Positions 58,139 to 64,000 of a stretch of DNA of 64,000 nt are shown piece after piece (within the stretch, counting starts at the first letter, position 1; every line of letters starts with the position of its first letter). This DNA is from Bifidobacterium eulemuris (lineage in GTDB: Bacteria > Actinomycetota > Actinomycetes > Actinomycetales > Bifidobacteriaceae): contig NZ_CP062938.1 of assembly GCF_014898155.1 (NCBI RefSeq), positions 2,852,001 to 2,916,000 on the forward strand. The letters are read 5' to 3'. The notes under the pieces are model-generated. The model did no database searches. It worked only from the letters and a program-made list of their open reading frames with translations, and was not told the origin of the DNA. Made by a program: the position numbers and the translations under genes.

Positions 58139-59158
58139 ATGAAGAAGGTCACGATACGCGACGTCGCCAAAGCGGCCGGAGTGGCGCCCTCGACGGTTTC
58201 GCGTGCGTTGAGCGCCACCGAGCGGGTGAGTTCGGAGACGACGCGACGCATCTTCGAAATAGCCGAACGCCTCGGATACCAGATGCCCGGCGACGAGGCC
58301 GCCGCCCCTTCGCCGGCGCTGAGGCGTCTGCTCGGCATCGTCGTGCCCGATCTGACCGATTCGTATTGCGCCGCCGTCACGCACGCCGTGGAGCATGAAT
58401 GCTTCGGACATGGGTTCTCCCTGGTGGTCGCCGAATCGCGCGGCAGCGTCTCCTGGGAGCGTATGGCGCTCGACGGGGTGCTGAGGAACTGTGATGGCGC
58501 GCTGCTGTTCTCATCGCGGATGCAGAACGCGCAGATACGCGAGTACGCCGACCGTCTGCCGTTGGTGGTGATGGACCGGCAGATCAGGGGAGTGGGGTGT
58601 GTGGTCGTGGATCTGACGGCGGGTATCGGCCAGGCCATGAGCCTGTTCGCCGTGCGCGGCTACGAGCGCGTCACCTATCTGGCCGGCCCGGGCTTCGCCA
58701 AGGACGCGGCCTACCGTCTCAAAACGTTGGAATCCGCCTGCGACGAGCACGAACTCGCCGTGCGTCATCTGTGGCCCGGCGACCCCACCTTCGAGGGCGG
58801 ACGGGCCTTCGTCGGCAAATATCTCGAGGATCCCACCGGCGCGGTGATCGCCTATAACGACATGATGGCGTTGGGATTCATGGCCGGCATGCGCGAACGG
58901 GGATACGAAGCGCCCCACGACTACGCGATCATCGGATTCAACGACAACGTCTCGGCCCGGGCGGCGACCCCGGCGTTGACCAGCGTGCGCATGTCCGCCG
59001 ACGCGCTGGGCTCGTCCGCGGCACGTCTGCTGATGCGCCGGCTTGAGGGGGCGGGGGATGACGAGTCCCTTCGCGACGCCTATGTGACGGTGCCGTCCTC
59101 GCTGGTGCTGCGTGGCAGCGTCGGCACCGCGGAGCGCAACGAAAGGCGACGGACATGA
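58139..59158 (+). CDS. LacI family transcriptional regulator (paralogue)
   Basis: The 339-aa regulator has a complete helix-turn-helix (VTIRDVAKAAGVAPSTVSRAL, residues 4-24) and effector domain, closely related to the regulator at 53917-54918. GGGAGG precedes ATG 58139. Its stop overlaps the start of the next gene in an ATGA quartet. Upstream, a -10-like TAGACT (58072) is overlapped by TTGGCGAC, a near match to the TGGCAACA motif, which would fit autoregulation. The ligand is presumably a uronate intermediate. Confidence 0.92.
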   Translation: MKKVTIRDVAKAAGVAPSTVSRALSATERVSSETTRRIFEIAERLGYQMPGDEAAAPSPALRRLLGIVVPDLTDSYCAAVTHAVEHECFGHGFSLVVAESRGSVSWERMALDGVLRNCDGALLFSSRMQNAQIREYADRLPLVVMDRQIRGVGCVVVDLTAGIGQAMSLFAVRGYERVTYLAGPGFAKDAAYRLKTLESACDEHELAVRHLWPGDPTFEGGRAFVGKYLEDPTGAVIAYNDMMALGFMAGMRERGYEAPHDYAIIGFNDNVSARAATPALTSVRMSADALGSSAARLLMRRLEGAGDDESLRDAYVTVPSSLVLRGSVGTAERNERRRT

Positions 59159-60075
59159 ACAACGCACAGATGATGCAGTCAACCGTGGGGCCTTTGGACC
59201 GGGTCGAAGGTCTGATCACGCTCGCCATGCCCTCGATATCACGCCCCTACCGCGCCCAGCTCGCTTCCACGGTGATCGCCGAGGCCCGCTCGCATGGCTG
59301 GCGGGTGGATATGGTCGTCTACCAGGACGAATGGGGACTGAGCGCCGAGGAATATCTCGACACCCGGCATGGGCCGTGCGATGGCCTGCTGCTGTATCTC
59401 GTGGGCGACGACACCCTGAGCGAGCGGGCGCTCACGCAGCCGTTCCCCGTGGTGTGCATGGGGCCGCGCCGCCAGACCTACGGCATGGCCGACCAGGTGT
59501 TGGCCGACAATGTGGCCGACGCGCGCAACGCGACCGAACTGCTCATCTCCGCCGGCAGCCGCAGACTTGTGCTGCTGGGGGCGCAGGCCGCCTTCGACGG
59601 CGTCGCCGTGGACGCGACGCGCGAGACCACGCGCGGCTGGGAGCGCGTGCGCGGAGTGCTCGAAGCATGCGAGACGCATGGCGTCGCCTTGGATCCGGCG
59701 CTGATAGGCGTGACGGGGAACGAATGGACCATCGGCGCCGGCTATGAGACGATGATGCGTCTGGCCCGTGCGGACGCGCCGTTCGACGGCATCGTCGCAT
59801 TGAACGACCAACTGGCCATCGGCGCGCTGTTCGCGATGAAGATGCTCGGCCGTGACGTGCCCCGCGAGGTGCAGGTCGTGGGATTCGACAACACCTTCGA
59901 AGGCGAACGCATGGTTCCTCCGCTGACCTCCGTGGATTCCAACATCACATGGATCGCGTCCGCCGCCGTCGACCTGCTTTCCCGGCGTATCCACGAACGC
60001 GCCGCCGGATACGACGTCGAGGCGGTGCGGTTCCAGCGCGAATCGATGATCGTGTTGCGCGGTACGACGCGCTAA
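59155..60075 (+). CDS. LacI-like effector-domain protein lacking the DNA-binding domain
   Basis: The 306-aa protein is the sensor part of a LacI/periplasmic-binding-type regulator with no helix-turn-helix. The effector domain starts by residue 18 (EGLITLAMPSISRPYRAQLA) and runs to the end (FDGIVALNDQLAIGALFAMK, VQVVGFDNTFEGERMVPPLT). Only 17 residues precede it, where about 55 would be needed for DNA binding and hinge. There is no signal peptide, so it is not an extracellular binding protein. It overlaps the complete LacI upstream by four bases (ATGA), implying translational coupling. It may form mixed dimers or compete for ligand; both are inference. Confidence 0.85.
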   Translation: MNNAQMMQSTVGPLDRVEGLITLAMPSISRPYRAQLASTVIAEARSHGWRVDMVVYQDEWGLSAEEYLDTRHGPCDGLLLYLVGDDTLSERALTQPFPVVCMGPRRQTYGMADQVLADNVADARNATELLISAGSRRLVLLGAQAAFDGVAVDATRETTRGWERVRGVLEACETHGVALDPALIGVTGNEWTIGAGYETMMRLARADAPFDGIVALNDQLAIGALFAMKMLGRDVPREVQVVGFDNTFEGERMVPPLTSVDSNITWIASAAVDLLSRRIHERAAGYDVEAVRFQRESMIVLRGTTR

Positions 60076-60080
60076 GAAAC

Positions 60081-60227
60081 AGATGGTGCAACAAGAACGC
60101 AACAAAGTTGTTGCCATCATTTGCTGAGCGCGGATGACACGCGGCTGAGATGGTTGATATATCAATAATCCTATCGTCTTGGGCTGTTGCGCAAATGTTG
60201 CGTATTAAGCTGAAATTAATGCAACAT
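60081..60227 (+). promoter_or_regulatory. Operator-rich region before the GPH symporter gene
   Basis: TGTTGCCA at 60109-60116 is the exact reverse complement of TGGCAACA and forms an inverted repeat with GATGGTGCAACAA upstream (60083). Further on, ATGTTGC (60195-60201) and GCAACAT (60221-60227) face each other around TTAAGCT, the same -10-like core seen at uxaC. The stretch is AT-rich relative to its surroundings. Confidence 0.55.
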
Positions 60228-60320
60228 ACAAAGTATGTGTGTTGCGCCGAATATCATTCCTGTCACGATCGACGCCAATGGCATCGCAGCCGCGCCGATC
60301 AGGCCTCCAAGGAGGGAAGC

Positions 60321-61928
60321 ATGGCTGAACAAGCGGTTCCGCAACAGCGCAAGGTGGGATTCCTCACCCGTCTCGGATATGGGTCCGGCAATCTCGTCGG
60401 ATCGGGCGCGCTCGCGATCTCGGCCTCATGGCTGACGATCTTCTACACCACCTACTGCGGTCTGAGCATGGCCCAGGCGACGTTCATCTACTCGTTCGCC
60501 CTGATCGCCGATGTGGTCATGAACCCCATCGCCGGATTCATCTCCGATTCCTTCAACAACACCAAACTCGGCCGTCGTTTCGGCCGCCGCCGCTTCTTCA
60601 TCCTCATGGCCGTGCCGGCCCTGGGCATCCTCAACCCGCTGATGTGGATCGTGGTTCCCGGAGGATTCTGGTACTACTTCGTGATCTATCTGGTGTACAA
60701 CCTCATCTACACCACCGTGATGATCCCCTACGACGCGCTGCCCGCCGAGATGACCGGCGACTTCAAGGAACGCACCTATCTGTCCGGCCTGCGCTCCATC
60801 TTCGGCAAAGGCGCCAACTTCCTGACCGCGGCGCTGCCCGGCGTGTTCTTCGTGACCTTCGGCGAGAAGAACCCGATGGCGTTCTTCTACATGGGCCTGG
60901 CATTCGGCGTCATCATGGCCGGTGCCATGCTGTTCGTGTACCTGACCACATGGGAGCGTCCCGTCGACGACACCACCATGGAGAAGGTCGACAACCCGCT
61001 CGAAGCCCTGAAGAAGCTGTTCGTCGACATCTTCTCCACCCTGCGCATCCGCACCTTCCGCCACCTGCTGGGCATGTACCTCTTCGGCTTCGGCGCGGAA
61101 TGGCTGTTCAACTCCACCTTCAGCTACTACGTGGTCTACGTGCTCATGCTCCAGAAGTCCAACGCCTCCTGGTGGCAGTCGCTCAGCCCCATCCTGCAGG
61201 TCGTCTCCACGCTCGGCGTCATGTTCCTCATCGCGAAGATCGGCTTCAGGAAGCCCTACATCATCGCCGAATGCGTGATCATCACCTGCGCCATCGCCTA
61301 CGCGGCCTGCGGATTCTTCCATCTGGACGCCTCGTCCGCCGCCGGCATGGTCGCCATCACCTCCATCGTGGTCGTGTTCGGTCTGGGCACCGGCGCCGTC
61401 TACTACATCCCATGGCAGACGTACCTGTTCGTGGCCGACGCCGACGAGATCGTCACCGGCCGCCGCCGCGAGGGCACCTTCTCCGCCGCCATGCACCTGT
61501 GCGGCAAGCTGATGAACTCCGCCGTCGTCGCCATCCTCGGCACCGCGCTGGCCGCCGCCGGATTCATCGAATCCACCGCCGACAACCAGGTGGCCGCCGC
61601 CGACCAGCCGGCCGCCGTGCACACCACCATCCTGCTGGTGCTCGTCATCGGCGTGGGCGGCCTGTCCCTGCTCGGCATGCTCTCCGCCCATCTGATGAAG
61701 ATGGACAAGAAGAACGACGAGATCGCCATCGCGGAATGCGAGCGCATCAAGAACGGCGGCCGCATGGAGGACGTCGACCCCGAGGTCAAGCGCATCTGCG
61801 AGGAGCTCACCGGCGTCCAGTACGAGATCTGCTTCGGACACAACACCGTCGGCTACCACACGCCCGAGGAGCTCGCCCGCATCAAGGCCGAACTGCCGGA
61901 GCGCAAGGCGCTGAACTTCGGCAAGTAA
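60321..61928 (+). CDS. GPH-family glycoside-pentoside-hexuronide:cation symporter
   Basis: The 535-aa transporter has about 12 helices and family marks: GYGSGNLVGSGALAISASWL at the first helix, NPIAGFISDSFNNTKLGRRF with GRRRFF near residues 75-95, and MIPYDALPAEMTGDFKERTYLSG near 135. The extra C-terminal about 65 charged residues after the last helix are unusual in length and could be regulatory. GGAGGGAAGC precedes ATG 60321. It probably imports free hexuronates or uronate-containing glycosides, giving the cell a second entry route besides the ABC importer. Confidence 0.9.
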   Translation: MAEQAVPQQRKVGFLTRLGYGSGNLVGSGALAISASWLTIFYTTYCGLSMAQATFIYSFALIADVVMNPIAGFISDSFNNTKLGRRFGRRRFFILMAVPALGILNPLMWIVVPGGFWYYFVIYLVYNLIYTTVMIPYDALPAEMTGDFKERTYLSGLRSIFGKGANFLTAALPGVFFVTFGEKNPMAFFYMGLAFGVIMAGAMLFVYLTTWERPVDDTTMEKVDNPLEALKKLFVDIFSTLRIRTFRHLLGMYLFGFGAEWLFNSTFSYYVVYVLMLQKSNASWWQSLSPILQVVSTLGVMFLIAKIGFRKPYIIAECVIITCAIAYAACGFFHLDASSAAGMVAITSIVVVFGLGTGAVYYIPWQTYLFVADADEIVTGRRREGTFSAAMHLCGKLMNSAVVAILGTALAAAGFIESTADNQVAAADQPAAVHTTILLVLVIGVGGLSLLGMLSAHLMKMDKKNDEIAIAECERIKNGGRMEDVDPEVKRICEELTGVQYEICFGHNTVGYHTPEELARIKAELPERKALNFGK

Positions 61929-61935
61929 CATATCG

Positions 61936-61967
61936 AAGGCCGTCCTCCGCGCGAGAGGGCGGCCTTT
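61936..61967 (+). other. Intercistronic hairpin between symporter and GH105 genes
   Basis: AAGGCCGTCCTC (61936-61947) pairs with GAGGGCGGCCTT (61955-61966) with one G-U. With only 57 bases between the genes it may reduce rather than stop read-through into the GH105 gene. Confidence 0.6.
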
Positions 61968-61985
61968 CCCGCGACAAGGAGAACC

Positions 61986-63131
61986 ATGGGAAGCTCACGC
62001 ATCCTCAACACCTACATCCAGCAGCTCATCGAGACCTCGACGCCGGAGGCGCCCGCGTGGAACATCGAGAAGATTCGCGCCGGCAAACCGAACACGTGGA
62101 ACTACATCGACGGCTGCATGATCAAGGCGCTGATCGAACTCAACGAGATCACCGGCAAAGACGTCTACCTCGACTTCGCGGACCGGTTCATCGACTACTT
62201 CGTCGACGACGACGGCATGATCGCCAGCTATGACCCGCTTGAATACAATCTCGACAACATCAACGCCGGCAAGACGCTGTATGGACTGTACAACATCACC
62301 GGCAAAACCAAGTACCGCAAGGCCATGGACGTGATCTACGGCCAGCTCGAAGGCCAGCCGCGCACCAAGGAAGGCAACTTCTGGCACAAGCTCATCTACC
62401 CCAACCAGGTGTGGCTGGACGGTCTGTACATGGCCCAGCCTTTCTACGTGCAGTACGAGCTGAGCTACCGCGACGGACGCGCCTGCTCCGACTCCTTCCA
62501 CCAGTTCCAGGTGGTGCACGATCTGATGCGCAACGAGCGCAACGGACTGTACTACCATGCCTACGATTCGTCGCGCAAGGACTTCTGGTGCGATCCGGTC
62601 ACCGGACTGTCGTCCAACTTCTGGCTGCGCGCCGAAGGATGGTTCGCGATGGCGCTGATCGACACGTGGGAGCTGCTTCCGGCCAATATGAGCGCCGAGA
62701 AGGACACGATGCGCCGCATGTTCAGCGAGCTGGTCGACGCCATGCTGCCCTATCAGGACGAGAAAACCGGCATGTGGCATCAGGTGATCAATCTGGGCCG
62801 CATCGCGCCGAACTATCTGGAGACCTCCGGATCGGCCATCTTCGCCAACGCGATCATGAAAGGCGCGCGTCTGGGCGTGCTCGACGAACGCTACTGGGAT
62901 TACGGATACAAGGCCTACAAGGGCATCTGCGACACCTGCATGAACGAGGAAGGCGGACGCCTCACACTCGACAACATCTGTCTGGTCGCCGGCCTGGGCA
63001 ACACCGAACACCGAGAAGGCACCTTCGACTACTACATGAGGGAGCCCAAGGTTCGCAACGACGCCAAGGGCGTCGCGCCGCTCGTCCTCGCGTACATCGA
63101 GGTGCTGCGGCATGAGCGCGGCAAGCGCTGA
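61986..63131 (+). CDS. GH105 unsaturated rhamnogalacturonyl/galacturonyl hydrolase
   Basis: The 381-aa alpha6/alpha6-barrel protein of the YteR/YesR type removes unsaturated uronic acid from the non-reducing end of pectin fragments left by lyases. The conserved VWLDGLYMAQPF with the catalytic Asp is near residue 142, and FWLRAEGWFAMALID, GMWHQVINLG and ETSGSAIFANAIMKG follow. There is no signal peptide, so it acts on imported oligosaccharides. Its product is the substrate for the KduI/KduD route, consistent with the dehydrogenase encoded next. Confidence 0.92.
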   Translation: MGSSRILNTYIQQLIETSTPEAPAWNIEKIRAGKPNTWNYIDGCMIKALIELNEITGKDVYLDFADRFIDYFVDDDGMIASYDPLEYNLDNINAGKTLYGLYNITGKTKYRKAMDVIYGQLEGQPRTKEGNFWHKLIYPNQVWLDGLYMAQPFYVQYELSYRDGRACSDSFHQFQVVHDLMRNERNGLYYHAYDSSRKDFWCDPVTGLSSNFWLRAEGWFAMALIDTWELLPANMSAEKDTMRRMFSELVDAMLPYQDEKTGMWHQVINLGRIAPNYLETSGSAIFANAIMKGARLGVLDERYWDYGYKAYKGICDTCMNEEGGRLTLDNICLVAGLGNTEHREGTFDYYMREPKVRNDAKGVAPLVLAYIEVLRHERGKR

Positions 63132-63134
63132 CGC

Positions 63135-63142
63135 TGGCAACA
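63135..63142 (+). promoter_or_regulatory. TGGCAACA motif before the KduD-like gene
   Basis: An exact TGGCAACA, followed by GCATGCAACCA, lies 91 bases upstream of the start codon and just past the GH105 stop. The -10 spacing seen at kdgK, uxaB and uxaC is not conserved here. Confidence 0.4.
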
Positions 63143-63232
63143 GCATGCAACCAATTTGGTCTGAGCGACTCGTTCGGCTTCAATACAACATCAACGGCCG
63201 TCGCGGATGACGGCACAGAAAGGACGGATGAC

Positions 63233-64000
63233 ATGACATTCGATATGGGCAGGTTCTCGTTGGAGGGCAAGGTGGCGCTGGTCACCGGCGCCTCCTACGG
63301 CATCGGCTTCGCCATCGCCTCGGCCTTCGCCGCGGCGGGCGCGAAGATCGCGTTCAACGACATCAACGAGGAGGCTTTGGAGCGGGGCAAACAGGCCTAT
63401 GCCGAAGCCGGCATCGACGCCCGCGGCTATGTGGCCGACGTCACCGACGAGGAGCAGGTCGCCCGACTCGTCGCCGATATCGAGCGCGATCTGGGCACCG
63501 TCGACATTCTGGTCAACAACGCGGGCATCATCAAGCGCGTCCCCATGCTCGACATGCCCGTCGAGGACTGGCGCAAAGTCATCGACGTCGACCTCAACGC
63601 CCCCTTCATCGTCTCCAAAGCCGTCATCCCCGGCATGATCGCCAAAGGCCACGGCAAAATCATCAACATCTGCTCTATGATGAGCGAGCTCGGCCGCGAA
63701 ACCGTCTCCGCCTACGCGGCGGCCAAGGGCGGTTTGAAAATGCTCACCCGCAACATCTGCTCCGAATACGGCGAGGCCAACATCCAATGCAACGCCATCG
63801 GACCGGGCTATATCGCCACCCCGCAGACCGCGCCTTTGCGTGAGCTTCAGGCCGACGGATCGCGCCATCCCTTCGACCAGTTCATCATCGCCAAGACGCC
63901 GGCCGCCCGTTGGGGCACCACCGAGGATCTGCAGGGCCCCGCCGTGTTCCTCGCCTCCGACGCCTCCGACTTCGTCAACGGACACGTGCTGTATGTGGAC
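63233..64000 (+). CDS. KduD-like SDR dehydrogenase (3' end outside window)
   Basis: The visible 256 codons start MTFDMGRFSLEGKVALVTGA and remain open at the window end. It is a classical short-chain dehydrogenase: cofactor motif TGASYGIG near residue 19, NNAG near 95, catalytic Ser in NICSMMSELGRE and YAAAK near 163. The sequence resembles the gluconate 5-dehydrogenase/2-deoxygluconate 3-dehydrogenase (KduD) group. Beside a GH105 gene, KduD is favoured: it would reduce 2,5-diketo-3-deoxygluconate to KDG for KdgK. Only the last residues are missing. GAAAGGA lies a dozen bases before ATG 63233. Confidence 0.85.
   Translation, partial: MTFDMGRFSLEGKVALVTGASYGIGFAIASAFAAAGAKIAFNDINEEALERGKQAYAEAGIDARGYVADVTDEEQVARLVADIERDLGTVDILVNNAGIIKRVPMLDMPVEDWRKVIDVDLNAPFIVSKAVIPGMIAKGHGKIINICSMMSELGRETVSAYAAAKGGLKMLTRNICSEYGEANIQCNAIGPGYIATPQTAPLRELQADGSRHPFDQFIIAKTPAARWGTTEDLQGPAVFLASDASDFVNGHVLYVD

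Overview
The window is GC-rich actinobacterial chromosome, almost certainly Bifidobacterium. The gene order ftsK-pgsA-cinA-clgR-DUF3046-recA-recX, an actinobacterial-type LexA box in front of recA, DUF3710/DUF3159 proteins and an A-type RNase P RNA all point there. The species cannot be named from the sequence alone. No tRNA, rRNA, CRISPR array, transposase or phage gene was seen.

Layout. 1-9.1 kb: DUF3710, DUF3159, a TRAM-type RNA methyltransferase, a small lipoprotein, a CtpE-like P-type ATPase carrying an in-frame palindromic repeat, and aconitase. 9.1-23.7 kb is a more accessory stretch: LacA-type acetyltransferase, AraC regulator, MATE exporter, a membrane protein next to a hairpin minisatellite, an MFS exporter, a formate/nitrite-type channel gene flanked by gene remnants, a nicotinamidase-like hydrolase, an orphan MNT nucleotidyltransferase, a two-component system, a DUF5067 protein, a Bax-inhibitor-1 protein, a DMT permease and a small alarmone synthetase. 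23.8-40.6 kb is housekeeping: miaB-miaA, a degenerate Fic gene, ftsK, pgsA, cinA, clgR, DUF3046, recA-recX, rnpB (minus strand), hpf, secA, trpD.

40.8-64 kb is a large uronate/pectin-oligosaccharide locus. KDG kinase and KDPG aldolase come first, then a LacI regulator, a CUT1 ABC importer (binding protein and two permeases, no ATPase) with a DUF624/YesL-like protein, a GH115-like protein, a GH28, tagaturonate reductase, a second LacI, uronate isomerase, a second GH28, a third LacI followed by a LacI-like protein with no DNA-binding domain, a GPH-type symporter, a GH105 hydrolase and a KduD-like dehydrogenase cut by the window end. No glycosidase here shows a signal peptide, so the scheme is import first, then cleavage in the cytoplasm: GH28 releases galacturonate, GH105 releases unsaturated uronate, UxaC/UxaB reduce galacturonate to altronate, KduD handles the unsaturated branch, and both should meet at KDG for KdgK and Eda. 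Altronate dehydratase (UxaA) and KduI are not in the window and are expected just downstream or elsewhere.

Most noteworthy non-gene signals: (i) a two-hairpin element present after DUF3710 and again after secA, whose stems differ in sequence but keep pairing, which starts on the upstream stop codon and ends in a Shine-Dalgarno-plus-ATG-like tail; (ii) a 53/51-bp tandem array of hairpins with compensatory changes; (iii) a TGGCAACA promoter motif shared by the uronate genes; (iv) reciprocal gene remnants that record a duplication around the FNT channel gene.
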